The translations under genes were made by a program, and so were the position numbers. Positions 10,847 through 21,289 of a stretch of 64,000 nucleotides of DNA are shown here, piece by piece. The first letter of the stretch is position 1; every line of letters starts with the position of its first letter. The DNA lies in the NCBI GenBank assembly GCA_958298945.1, contig OY282609.1:41492954-41556953 (forward strand), given 5' to 3'. The notes beneath the pieces are model-generated. The model did not search any database. It was not told where the DNA came from and saw only the letters and a program-made list of their open reading frames with translations. This stretch comes from Atherix ibis (Eukaryota > Arthropoda > Insecta > Diptera > Athericidae).

Positions 10847-12015
10847 TAAATTTAGACTACTTTCGTCCATTGCAACGAAAGTTATCACTACAAATTTATC
10901 TTAGCTCGAGCTGCATACCGGCCTTACTACGATAAAAAAAAAACACAACGGCAAAATTTAGCCAGCATTTATCTTTGATTATTGTCCCGTGCTTAGATTA
11001 AAGAATACTTGGATAGGCCCTTACCGTATATGTATACGCAATTTTGTGTAAAAATTACATGCCAAGCGGCGATAATTGGCATTTATCACAAAGCTTTTTG
11101 TGGATATTTTTATGTAGACATGATACTCACTGCCATCTAGTTCTCGTAATAGAAATTTATTACATTGCAAAAGCCTAATTTATATTCTTTTTAATTCACT
11201 TATTGGAAACAAAAATACAATTTAAACACAACGATAGGCAATTTTTTTTTTTTTTTTATATGAAATGGAATTCTATTTTAGGTTTATTGTTGATTTCGTA
11301 AATATCATTCAAATATAAAGCGCCTCAATTTTGTAGACTTTCGGAGAGTTTTACAACCTGCCATTCTCCATGAAATTGATTACAACTGGAACTAATCTAA
11401 CTAGCGGTGTCATTTTTGAATTTATTATTGATAAAAATAATAAAGTGTTGAAAGTGGAATTTAAAGTGTTGTTTTTATGTATATTAAAGTATTTAAAAAA
11501 AGGAAGTATTTTTATAACTAGTTTTATTATTGATAACATTTAATAAGAAGTTTTTATTACAGAAAATGAAGTGTTTCGTGAAAAATAGTTTTTCCTACAA
11601 TGACATGAGGAAGCCGGGAATTTTTTTCTTTCGGTAAGTTGATATCTGTAGTTTTAGTAAATAAAATAACAAAAATGTTATTTGTGATGTGCCTAAATGG
11701 GTTTAAGTGATATATTTTATCCAAAAAGTGGTGAAAAACTGAAAAGTTCGGCATTGAACAAATGTAAGCAAATCCGATGTTAACAGTTCAATGGTTACCA
11801 TAAAATAGTACAGTACCGGTGTATATAAAGTATGTGTAAGAAAGTTTAAGCTACCGAATTTTTCAGTCTATTTTTCATTGCTCTTTTCATTGTGTTAAAA
11901 TAAATCAAGTATGTTCTTCCTTAGGCATATTATTTAAATAAATTTGTTTTGCTTGCTCTATTAGACCATATTATAATGCATTTACTAAATAATATTTTTT
12001 TCTTTTTTTAGAATA

Positions 12016-13579
12016 CAGTAGACTCGCGGTAACGTGAACTATATAAAACCAAACGAGTTCACAGTAACGAGATTGTTCATGTTTACGAGAGTTAAATTTT
12101 AGTATATACATAATTCAGTATTCCCCCACGAATAATAAGATTGAAAAAGAAATATTAACATAAAACATAAACATACAATTTATTGTATGTTTGTGAACAT
12201 ATATTTATTCTGAACGAACATTTATTGTGAACATACATTTATGTGAACATATTTATATATGTAAAAAACATTAATTTTTTGTATTAAAAAAATCCTTTAC
12301 GCTCGTTTGACGCGTCTTGACTTCTAAGCTTTTCATGAGTGCTCTTTCCCGCAAATTCCTGAGTACGACAAGCTCTTTGGAGTTAGCTTGATTAACTTCC
12401 GCCCATTCTAAAGCATTATTAAAAATTTTAACAGCCTCTTTTGCTGTAATTTTACAAGTATTTGGCTGTTCAAAATCAATTTCTTCATCAGATGTTTTGT
12501 CGTTCCCATCTCCGGAAACAGTTTTTTCAGTTTCTAAATTGTCCTCATTCCATGTATTAATATCAGCAATAGCACACTCTTCCTATAACCAAAATATTTC
12601 ATCAAAACTAACTTTTTTAAATACACAATTTTATACAAACCTCCGGATTAATTATTTGAAGAAGATCAATGTTATTTTGTATAGCTAATGGTATTTCTGC
12701 CCAACGATTCTGCAATACACTTAAAGGGATATCCTCCTCAGAATTAGGATTATTGTCAACAAAGCTAAAAATAGTTTTCCAGCATTTGGCAATTGTTGTT
12801 ACTTCAAGTCGGTCCCAAGCAGCTTTAAGAATCAATATTGCATCTTTCAAATTTAGCTTTTTGAGTGTTTCTGACACATTTGATCCTTTAGCTACAACTG
12901 ATGCCAATAAACTGTTTCTATAGTAAAGTTTTGTGATTCTGATCGCGTTCTGATCCATTGGTTGGATCAGGGGTGTGACATTTGGGGGCATGAACATGGT
13001 AAAAATGCAACCATCTTCTGATATTAATTCACTTTCTGCAGGATGCGATGGTGCGTTGTCCAGTAATAAAAGAGCCATAACTGGCAAGTCCCTATTATTT
13101 CTTATTGCACAAATAGTGGATTTCGCTACTCCAAATTGTGTTGCCAAATAAGTAACACTTATTCCGCAGTTAAGCTTTTCTATTACTTCCGCCTTTGCTG
13201 TTAAAGTTAAAAACTTTGGGTGTTTTCCGACCATAATTAATTTATATTTACTTTTCACTAAAGTTGAAGCAGAGCAGACAAAATTTAAAAGAATACTAGG
13301 AGCGTACGATATTCACTGCTTCAGTATCTTATACGTATACAAACATGCATATTACTTATCGTTGTTCGCTCTGTACTATTTACATGGAAAAATTCTACTA
13401 CTTTACTATTCAAATACATACAGATGGTATTAGAAATAGAAAGAACCGTTTAAAAAAAGTGTTCACGTTACAGGGCTGTCGAGCATTGTTCACGTTATCG
13501 AGAGCCCATACAAAAAAAAAATTGTTCACGTAAGCCGGAGTTCACATTAGCCGGTGTTCACGCTAGCGCGAGTCTACTG
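12016..13579 (-). mobile_element. pogo/Tigger-like DNA transposon
   Basis: The TIRs CAGTAGACTCGCGGTAACGT and, at the other end, CAGTAGACTCGCGCTAGCGT start with the CAGT typical of pogo elements and match at 22 of 24 positions. A TA dinucleotide flanks both sides (12014-12015 and 13580-13581), as expected for Tc1/mariner/pogo insertion. The paralogous core of fold-back element A at 7663-7664 is an unoccupied site. The element is 1564 bp, shorter than a full pogo, and encodes one shortened transposase on the minus strand. Confidence 0.92.
12271..13234 (-). CDS. pogo-like transposase, internally deleted, two exons
   Basis: I propose exon 1 at 13234-12641 and exon 2 at 12582-12271. A 58-bp intron (12583-12640) has GT at the donor and AG at the acceptor and keeps phase 0. 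The first ATG of the frame is at 13234; the frame is open a little further upstream without an ATG. The protein is about 301 aa. Residues 1-50 form a CENP-B/pogo helix-turn-helix (AEVIEKL, VTYLATQFGVAKSTI). It then jumps to the C-terminal part of the DDE domain: LLLLDNAPSHP holds the second catalytic Asp, and IQPMDQNAIR the third. The region with the first catalytic Asp and the second DNA-binding helix set is missing, yet the frame is kept. The tail is acidic and ends TRQTSVKDFF. It cannot be catalytically complete but could still bind TIRs. Confidence 0.82.
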
Positions 13580-13903
13580 TATTAGTTATTAATTTTTTAA
13601 GTACATCAAATTTTTCATCTTTTAATTTAGTTTTAGAGCATTTCCTTTAATGTTGTATACGATTATCTTCTTATTGTGCACATAATAGTTGAAATATCTA
13701 ATAAATAAATAAATAATATTTTAAAATAGAATACTGTGTTTTATTATAAATTTCCAAAACTAATTCCATCAAACAACAAAATCCGCAATATTAAAAAATC
13801 TATTCGTTTACGCATAAATGACATCGCATATGAAAATGGTTTTGAACGAACCGCTTCAATCGCATACTGAAGTTTAAAATTGGCTCCCAATGGTTTACGC
13901 CGT

Positions 13904-13962
13904 TTCTGTTGTATTGCAAGTGTGTGCATTCTACGAATGCACACACTTGCAATACAACAGAA
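13904..13962. repeat. Perfect palindrome (28-bp arms, 3-nt loop)
   Basis: 13904-13931 and 13935-13962 are exact reverse complements around TAC. The structure interrupts the tail of fold-back element B next to a GCCGTTTCTG stretch that also occurs, without the palindrome, at 10089-10098. Confidence 0.95.
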
Positions 13963-14059
13963 TTCCGACAGAATTTTTGTGTAGAGGCCTATCCAGTACT
14001 TCTTTAATCTAAGGTCCTGTGCATTTATTTGTATTGAAAACCAAAGTGAAATCGCGTGG

Positions 14060-14570
14060 ATACTTCTCAATGCCGCCATCTACTTTTCAGTAGATTCACT
14101 CTCCTTTTCACTTTCATTTCACTCTCGAGCTGTGTACTGCCCGGCGAAATCGTGAGCTAAATTTTCCGATTTCGATTTTGCTAGCGAAAAATCGTATGAA
14201 AATTTATCTTAGCTCGAGCTGCATACCAGGCTTAAGATTAAAACAGTCCATTCTCCGCGAAGTGATATGATACCGTAATGCTTGCACACTTTTGTTTATA
14301 TTTATATACTTATCGCGAAGTAAAAGTTTAAGTGCAGTTTTATATTATTTTAAGTAGTTTACGAACAATTAAGTATAAATTAATACATTTGCTTACATAG
14401 TTTTATTCTTCACGGCAGTAAATAGTAAGTTTTTATTTCAGAATAGGAAGTGTTTCTTGAAAGGTTATTTTGGAAGTATGTATGTTCTTATGTATGGATT
14501 CCCGAAAAAATTTCGACAGCATTTTTATGCAGACGCATATCCAGTTGTTCTATAATCTAAGATTTGAACC
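14060..14570. mobile_element. Remnants of the GGCCGGTATGC TIR family and fold-back copy D
   Basis: 14196-14234 repeats the right TIR of the 10177 element (AAATTTATCTTAGCTCGAGC, then GCATACC) with one change near the tip. 14124-14145 holds a more diverged version. From about 14240 a decayed fold-back arm follows, including the GTAAGTTTTTATTTCAG block near 14426-14442, and ends at a terminus TTCTATAATCTAAG near 14549-14562. No coding sequence is visible. Confidence 0.55.
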
Positions 14571-14880
14571 ATAACTGCAAAATTAAAACTAGATTTAACA
14601 GTAAAGGCGTTAAAGTTTTGATAGTTGCTCCTACATGCATTTTGCAGTTTCTATCGGAATTGTTTTTCACAGTTATGGTCGTTGCAGTATAACCCCAAAT
14701 TTAAAATTTTTGTAATATGGCAGCATCGTTGAAATTAAAATCAAGGCCCAAATAAATCCATATATATTGAGGTTAAGTGAACTTAAAGTTTGAATTGAGT
14801 ATCAAATATATAATAAAAGGAATAATAGAGACACCTAAAGGTATAAAAATCTGAAAAGCTATTTTTTTTAAATTTTGAAT
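14571..14880. other. Spacer downstream of the gypsy element
   Basis: Non-repetitive AT-rich DNA. It supplies the unrelated last 35 or so codons of the truncated pol frame, so the gypsy element breaks off near 14880-14895 and its 3' LTR is absent. Confidence 0.55.
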
Positions 14881-17800
14881 AAAAAAATTGGTTTTGCCCG
14901 GAATCCAGAAATCGTTGTTTGTTTTGTATTTCTTTGCAAATACCAAATCTATCGTATTGAACTCACGGTGTCTTGCTCCGTGTTGTAGGTTGAACTGATG
15001 ATTTTGTTTCTGGTTTATTTGTCTTTGTTCTTCGTTTGACGGCTTCAAAAGGTCCAGCGTTGTCGTGATTTTCCTACCAATGAAAACCTCAGCCGGTGAT
15101 TTGCCATTAGGTGAATTTTTGTTCGGTGTGGATCTGTACGTCTGCAGAAATGTTTGTAAGTTCTCCACATCCGTCCCCTCCTGTTGTAATTTTTTAAAAG
15201 CTCGCTTTAACGTGTCGACAAATCGCTCTGCTTGGCCATTTGATTGTGGATGGTATGGCGCAGTTCGATAGTGATGTATGCCAAGTTTATCTAGAAAACT
15301 TTTGGTTTGTGCGCTAACAAATTGCGTGCCATTATCTGAGACTATTTGTTTACAGTTCCCGAATTGTGCGAAAAATTGTTGAAATTTTTCTATAATGTCA
15401 GCGCTCGTTATTCGATGTATTTCGAAAATTTCTGGCCACTTTGAAAATGCGTCTACTATTACCAAGTAATATTTTCCCTTATAGGGTCCCGCTATATCAA
15501 TGTGAATTCGTTCCATAGGTGCTTTAGTCAACGGCCATGATTGAAGTGTAGTTTTAACTGGGTGTTTTGCGACGCTTGCACAATTATGACATTGTTTTAC
15601 GTAATTGGCTACTTCTGAGTCGATTTTTGGCCAATATACGTGACTTCTTGCTACTGCTATCATGCGCTCGATGCCTGGATGTCCTCGGTGAAGTTGATTT
15701 AGAATTCGTTGTCGGTATTTCTTAGGAATGATGATCTGTTCGCCGAAAAGTAAACAATTTTTGGCTACCGATAACGATTCTCTTAGATTATAATATTGTA
15801 TACCGTCTGGTATTTCTGCTATTTCCAGTTTTGATGATGACCAACCATTTTCAATGTAACGTTTGATTGTACTGAGTGTTTTACATTGTAATGTTGCTTG
15901 TTGTATCATGTTGAAAGTAACTGGCAATGTGTTGATTGTTGCTTGCAAATTTTCTTCGATTACGTCTTCAAAATAGGTGCACGCTATTACATACTCTTCT
16001 TCTGATTTTGGATGCGATGCTATTAATCGCGAAAGTACGTCAACAAAACCAAATTTATTTGTTGACACGTACTCGATGTCGAAGTCGTATAACATTAACG
16101 TTAACGCCCATCGCTGCAATTTGTTTGCCGTATATACTGGAATTCCTTTTTTTGAACCAAATATTGATAAGAGTGGCCTATGATCAGTAATCAGTTTAAA
16201 TTTTCGGCCGTATATATATCGGTGAAATTTCCTTACTGCGAAAACCAGTGCAAGGCCTTCTTTCTCTATTTGACTGTAATTTTTCTCTGCTTCCGTCAAT
16301 GCTCTTGCCGTGTGAAAAATTACTTTTTCTGTGCCATCAGGGAAACTGTGCGCAATGTAGGCTCCAATCCCCTCCATTGATGCATCTGCTGCTACTTTAA
16401 TCGGCAATGTAGGATCGAAATGTGTCAAAAGCAAGTCCGATGATAGAATTTCTTTAAATTTATTCATGGATGATTGACATTCTTTTGACCATTCCCATTT
16501 TGAATCCTTTAGTAATAGCTTGTCTATTGGTGCGCGTAGTTTTCGTAATTCTTTTACGAATTTTCCATAGTAATTAACTGCGCCCAAAAATGATCTTACT
16601 TGGGTAAGATTTTGTGGTGCGGGCATAGATTTGATTTTTTCTATTTTCTCTGGATCCGGACGAATACCGGATTGATCCAAAATGTGCCCTAGGTATCTGA
16701 TTTGTGGCGACAGGAAAGAACACTTTTCTCTTTTTATACGGAACCCGTACTCGAGTAGACGCTGTAACACCTGATTAACCGTGTCGGTATGGTTACGTTG
16801 GTCTGTCCCGCTATTGATGATGTCATCTAAATACGCTGCCACCCCGTTAATCCCAGCTAGCATAATATCCATGATTTGTTGGAATGCTCCTGGTGCTGAC
16901 TTGACTCCCGGTGCCAACCGATTGAATGTATATAAACCTTTATGAGTGTTTATTGTTAGCAATCTTTTTGATATCTCGTCTACTGGTACTTGCAGGTACG
17001 CATCTGATAGATCTATATGCGTAAAAATTGTACCCTTGCCCAGTTTCGCAAATATATCATCTGGCACTGGTAATGGGTATTGGTGTGGTTGTAGCGCTTC
17101 ATTTAGACCGGTGGAGTAGTCCCCGCAAATTCGTATTTTGTCGTTTGATTTTTTTACGACTACGATCGGTGCTGCCCATTCGCTGTAGTCAGTAGGCGTT
17201 ATCACACCTAGCTTTTCCAACCTCTCCAACTCCCTTTCAACTTGAGCCACAGCTGCGTATGCTATCGGCCATTTTGCTCGAAAAATTGGAGTTGAATTTG
17301 GCTTTAGTTGGATCTGCACTTTTATTCTCGGACATACTCCTGGTTCCCTTTTGAAAAGCTTCTCGAAATTGACATGAATTTTGTCAATTTCGTCTTCCCT
17401 GCTTGAGCTTAAATTAATGTTGGCACAAATAGCTCGGAGCGGTTTGTCCCATAATTTAAATTTTTCGCACAAATCGATACCTAGAATATTAAGATTTTTA
17501 ATATTTGTTACAAAAATTGACGTTATTTGTACTTCCCCGTTTAGTTCAACTTCGCAGTTGAATTTTGCGATAATTTGAATGTTGTGCTGTGATGCACTTT
17601 TTGGTTTTACATCTGTTGTCAAAATACCTGGTTTGCCCAGCGCCTCCCACACGTCCTTTGCTATGATTGTCAAATCGGATGCCGTGTCAATTTGCAACCA
17701 CAACGGTGTTCTGCTTATGTGTGGTGAACCTGGAACCTGCTTGATGTGTATCACTGTATATTTGCGTGCTTTGCCGTATCCGATCTGGTGCACGTTTGCA

Positions 17801-18340
17801 AATACTGCTGTGGTTTGGACATGGCGCTTGTTTTGCTGATGTGAACTTTCTGCTTTGATTGTTTTTTTTCTTTCAAAACAAGTGCAATATCCCTCTTTGT
17901 GGCCTATTTTATTACACATGTTGCACTTATGTTTAGCATAGGTGCAATCTCTTGCATAGTGCATTGAACCACATCCCCAACACGGTGTTTTTGGTCTACT
18001 GTGTTGGTTTGCTTCTTTAGCCGGCGTGTTTTTGTTTTTATTGACATTATTATGCTGTTTGATTGCATTAATTGTCGGTTGTCTTGGCGTACTTTGAATA
18101 AGCGCTGTATCAGTCTTTAATTTGAGTATTTGTTGTGTCTCCATTACTAATTTATCGAGTGTCATAGTTTCATTTTCGTTTTCCAGCTTTGACAATAGTC
18201 TTGTTCGAATATCTGCGTCTGTTTGTGACCGCAGCCCGACAACGAAAACTAAGCACTTAAATTGGTCGACTGATAATTTTGTGAGGTTAAATTCTTCACA
18301 ATTTTTGTTAACTGTGGCGGCATATGAGATATAATCGTCG
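14773..18340 (-). CDS. pol: Gypsy gag C-terminus and pol polyprotein (3'-truncated)
   Basis: The frame is open from about 18340 to 14773 and carries, counting from 18195, two zinc-knuckle-like Cys/His clusters (residues 72-104, CWGCGSMHYARDC and CNMCNKIGHKEGYC) and a protease with DTAS at 170-173 in place of the commoner DTG. Then follow reverse transcriptase (FTHIDLSDAY near 391-400, YLDD at 455-458), RNase H (DASMEG near 604, E in EKEGLAL, ITDHRP near 669) and integrase. Integrase has the HHCC finger (LHRGHPG to CHNC, 835-872) and D900, D954 and E990, with 35 residues between the last two. The last 35 or so residues are unrelated flank. These enzymes would cleave the polyprotein, copy the RNA and integrate the cDNA. 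With no C-terminal integrase tail or 3' LTR, this copy cannot move by itself. Confidence 0.93.
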
Positions 18341-18788
18341 GTTTAGCTGTTTGTAGACACCGATATCTTATGTTTAAAAGTGATTCATGCACACCAAAAA
18401 TTACTTTAAGTGTTTTTATTGATTGAGCAAAATCTATCTCCCTGGATTTCTTGGGTAAAATATAATTTGTATATTTTACGTGTGCCAGCGGGTTTAGTTT
18501 ACGCATCAATAATCTCACTTTTGCTTTATCATCCAGTTTCTCTCCGTCCACGTTAAACAAATCTTCATATCTAGCAAACCACGTGTTGAAGGTGACCCCG
18601 TTTAACGGGTCGTATATGAACTCTGTCATATTACTTGCTAGTGAATCCATTAAAAATTCTAAACCCCTTGTAGCATTGTCATTGTTTTGCTGCAAGGTTT
18701 CCAGTACTTTTTGTTGTATCTCGAAAGTTTCGTGCTGTTTTTGGATAAGCTCGAGGAGCTTCGCATAACTTGCTTCCGCCACAGCCAT
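18341..18788 (-). CDS. gag: Gypsy gag, N-terminal part
   Basis: An ATG at 18788 opens a Gag (capsid) frame about 150 codons long before a shift. It has a Gln-rich N-terminal coiled-coil-like stretch and the capsid motif FNTWFARYEDLF (consensus W-F-x-x-x-E-x-x-F), followed by KVRLLMRKLNPLAH, typical of retrotransposon capsid. Near 18341 the frame changes: the capsid C-terminal half and zinc knuckles continue in the frame that leads into pol. Read as it stands, the gag frame runs on into an unrelated tail ending at 18249. A one-position shift near 18341 therefore separates the two halves; it could be an indel or, less likely, a programmed site, since it lies inside capsid rather than at the gag-pol boundary. 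Confidence 0.85.
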
Positions 18789-18830
18789 GTTACATATATT
18801 TTTTTATTTTAATAAAAAAAAAAAAAACAA

Positions 18831-18842
18831 TCCTCGTCGCCA
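18831..18842 (-). promoter_or_regulatory. Gypsy primer-binding site
   Basis: On the minus strand, TGGCGACGAGGA starts two bases after the LTR end, in the place where a tRNA 3' end would prime minus-strand DNA synthesis. It starts with TGG, the complement of tRNA CCA. I cannot assign the tRNA from memory. Confidence 0.7.
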
Positions 18843-18844
18843 AT

Positions 18845-19181
18845 TGTTACGATGTGCACTAACTATGGTGTGTATATTGTAGTGTAGCACTCGCCACAGA
18901 AATAATGTTGGTATGGTTTCCCTGATATATATGCGTGGGTGGTGATATTGAAAAACACTCTCTTACAATCTTACTGGCTTTATTTAAAATTAGTTAATAA
19001 TGAAATATATAATAAATGAAGTTTTACAAATGAATATGGAATTCGATGTTGCAAGCTTGCCGGTCAGCTCAAGAAGAAAAAGAATACTTTCTGACGGATT
19101 GTCATTCATCGCCAACCCTCTTCAACGCGCGTGAAGTTAGCGCATTAGGTTTGTGGATTCTATTGTCCCAGTGCGCCAACA
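18845..19181 (-). repeat. Gypsy 5' LTR
   Basis: This 337-bp segment begins TGTTGGCGCACTGGGAC and ends with TAACA on the minus strand, so it has TG..CA termini. It lies directly before the primer-binding site. No second copy exists in the window, because the 3' end of the element is lost. Confidence 0.75.
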
Positions 19182-19592
19182 AATATGTTAGAAGAAGAAA
19201 AGTAAATTTTATATACAATTAGAATTGAATGAATTATAATGGATAACACATACCATTTATATTCGAGATTTATTAGCAGTTATATTGCATTTTCTGTCTT
19301 TTTTCATTATCAAGTCTAATATTAGCTTTATGTATATAGGATAGTTATTTAGCAATTTTTTTTGTTGAAAAAATTGCTTAGAAGAAAAATTAAATTTAAT
19401 TCTATGAACGTTAATTTCTACAGGAGTATGGCCAATGACGACCATACTCAGAGAGCGTATATTTCTGCTAGGCATGTTTATCGCTAGATTTATGTGAATA
19501 TTTCGGGAGGTTCGAAGTTTTAGCAGAGATGTTATCCCACACCAACCATAACCAGAAAAAATCATACCGGAAGATATAGGTGATAATGGAAA

Positions 19593-19641
19593 CATCTTTC
19601 TTTTTCTTTCCCTCAATGGTAGGAAAAGAAAAAGAAAGATG
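19593..19641. repeat. Near-perfect palindrome (polypyrimidine/polypurine)
   Basis: 19593-19611 and 19622-19641 are complementary apart from one inserted base, around a spacer of about 10 nt. The arms are low-complexity CT/GA runs, so this one is weaker evidence than the others. Confidence 0.8.
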
Positions 19642-19849
19642 AAAATTAAATAAAAGAAAATCAAAAAAAACATAGAAAAATTATCAAGGTAAAATGGGAA
19701 AGGATTGGGAATTGAGAGGGAAGGTACAAAAATGCGGAAAATGCAAATGGAAAATAAAAAAAATTAAAAAAAAATTGAAAGATGTAAAAATATTATTTAA
19801 AAAAAGGAGGAGCTTAAAAAAAGAAAGAAAAGTAAGAAAGTAGTGAAGC

Positions 19850-20000
19850 TGACCGTTCAAGTTAATGGAGAGACTGCCCCTTCTCCTCTTGGCCTTTCGT
19901 CAAATTCGCTCTATGGCACTCCGCAGCCAAATAAATTTGGAGTGCCCCTTTTGTGAACGATGATGATTTCTTTCAGCTTATCTTAGGGCGGTGCTATTGA
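19850..20000 (-). repeat. Dispersed repeat D1, copy 1
   Basis: On the minus strand it contains ATCATCGTTCACAAAAGG, then GGCACTCCAAATTTATTTGG. A diverged copy lies at 22640-22800 (same strand) and another at 49660-49860 (plus strand). The two minus-strand copies bracket the decayed gypsy reverse-transcriptase fragment, so D1 may be an LTR-adjacent region of that element (inference). Confidence 0.6.
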
Positions 20001-20224
20001 AGGACCGGATACCTGTGAGCAGGAAGACGGTTGAATAAAAAAATACGTTTTAGTTAGAAATCATTATAGAGATTTACTCAATTTTAATTTCACAAACATA
20101 ATTTAAAATTAACTTAAAAATATAATATTTATTATAATTTGTCAAGTAAACAAAAAATATTTTATGATATTTTAAAGTCAATTACTAATACTTTTTTATT
20201 TATTTCAGTTCGCAACAATTTGTT

Positions 20225-21185
20225 ATTTTGTTTGTTTGTTTGTTTGTAAGGTTCCTTAGAAATGTGCCAGGGGACACCTCATAGCGCCATGACCGTGAGA
20301 CTATTTGGCAACTTCATATTACGTGTGGGAAGTAATCTGAAAGAGACTGGTCTGGGGTTAATAGTATAGAATATTGAGAATTTTGTTATATTTTGTGGAG
20401 CAGATTAATATGATGTAGAAGTTTAAATTGGGGCCTGTTGGGTCCAGGTCGTTATTGGTCCAGCCATCATGTCTACGGATGGCTAATAGTATTAATGATA
20501 TTCTGTTAGAAGGCGAGGCAAATTAAGTTTATTACCGTAATATAGAGTTTATCTATAAGGAAAGACTCCACAACATAATGCGCGGGTGCTGAAGCCAAAA
20601 AGTTTGACGACCAAAAAAGATGTAGTATCGATGTCGGCAACGGCATCCATGAACAATAGTTGATGAACTTTTAATCCGTCCAACTGTTCCTATAAGTAGA
20701 TGGATCAGTCTTTATCAACTTTACTTCCAATCACGATTTCCAATATGGGTGTGGAAGGGTAGTTTGAAAATCGAGGGGGAGGATGGAAAATTTGCTTTCA
20801 AGATGGGATATTAATAAGAATGTGGATGATGAATTCATTTTTGATCTGGGAAAGATGCAAATGTTTTTGATTAAAGTTTGGAGAGGGTAATTAAGAAGGC
20901 ATAGATTCTTGTAAATTAAGTTTAGGCGAGCTTTTTGAATACAGAAAGGGATAGGTTTTCGACCAGTTTTATCAGTATGGATTTCACCGGAGATGTCCGA
21001 TTTGCTCCACTGGCAAGTCTAATGCAACTGTTTACCGCTGCCTCGACTAGCTTTTTCCCTGGTATTGGCATACTGATACATATAGTGACGAAATAGAAAA
21101 AAGTTTCGTTCAAAAGGGCGTTAGTTACTCTAATTCTTTGACTTTGTCTTACCTTACATTCGCTGCTGACTAAAATTTTAACCAT
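20225..21185 (-). repeat. Dispersed repeat D2, possible LINE or gypsy 3' region
   Basis: 20255-20450 resembles 54050-54215 in the same orientation. Shared stretches include GACCGTGAGAC and ATATTGAGAATTTTGTTATAT, and GGCTAATAGTAT recurs at 20482 and about 54547. The 54-kb copy runs into LINE-like coding on the minus strand. Here the 87-codon minus frame at 20922-21185 has no recognisable motif. Confidence 0.5.
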
Positions 21186-21289
21186 TCGGGGATGGTGTTA
21201 AGTTTATCAACAGCATTGTTGGATACTTATATAAAGGATACCTTCTCAGGGCCCGTCTTAATTCCTCTTTCTCCTATGATGAAACCATA

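Larger units (their letters stand above)
10177..10925. mobile_element. TIR element enclosing a mitochondrial nad5 fragment
   Basis: Positions 10177-10210 and 10892-10925 are perfect 34-bp terminal inverted repeats beginning AAGGCCGGTATGCAGC. Between them lie about 140 bp of element-like sequence, a nad5 fragment (10354-10816), a fold-back palindrome at its end and a short tail. Related termini occur at 14124-14145 and 14196-14234, so the TIR belongs to a repeat family. There is no transposase and no clear target duplication. Either the element carried the mitochondrial piece as cargo, or the piece was inserted into a resident element during break repair. Confidence 0.85.
10990..14015. mobile_element. 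Fold-back DNA element B, with degraded right arm
   Basis: The left terminus (TTAGATTAAAGAATACTTGG) and arm (10990-11650) follow the left arm of element A, and the core 11650-12015 matches A's core. A pogo element (12016-13579) interrupts the core. After it the core resumes for about 60 bp and then diverges, so most of the right arm is missing. A right terminus CTATCCAGTACTTCTTTAATCTAAGG is present at about 13990-14014. The 111-codon minus frame at 13744-14079 lies in this tail and has no known motif. Confidence 0.75.
14880..19181 (-). mobile_element. Ty3/gypsy retrotransposon, 3'-truncated
   Basis: Reading on the minus strand, the order is LTR (19181-18845), primer-binding site (18842-18831), a short A-rich leader, gag (from 18788) and pol (to about 14890). 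The domain order protease, reverse transcriptase, RNase H, integrase marks it as Ty3/gypsy. Pol and gag share one long frame apart from a single shift, and pol resembles the widespread insect K02A2.6-like group. The 3' end of integrase, the polypurine tract and the 3' LTR are missing. The coding region is far better preserved than in the other gypsy fragments nearby, so it is comparatively recent. Confidence 0.93.
19182..20224. other. AT-rich spacer with one palindrome and a dispersed repeat
   Basis: This holds a purine-rich tract (19730-19860), the hairpin at 19593-19641 and a dispersed repeat at 19850-20000. The 138-codon minus frame at 19257-19673 starts in a hydrophobic, low-complexity region encoded by the hairpin arm and resembles no family that I know. 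Confidence 0.5.

Noticed and set aside
13744..14079. 111-codon minus-strand open frame as a gene
   Set aside because: It overlaps the palindrome at 13904-13962 and fold-back element remnants, and has no recognisable motif.
18300..18350. Programmed gag-pol frameshift in the gypsy element
   Set aside because: The shift lies inside the capsid region, not at the gag-pol border, and the downstream frame still encodes capsid and zinc knuckles, so an indel is more likely.
19257..19673. 138-codon minus-strand open frame as a membrane protein gene
   Set aside because: The hydrophobic start is encoded by an A-rich low-complexity hairpin arm and the rest matches nothing known.
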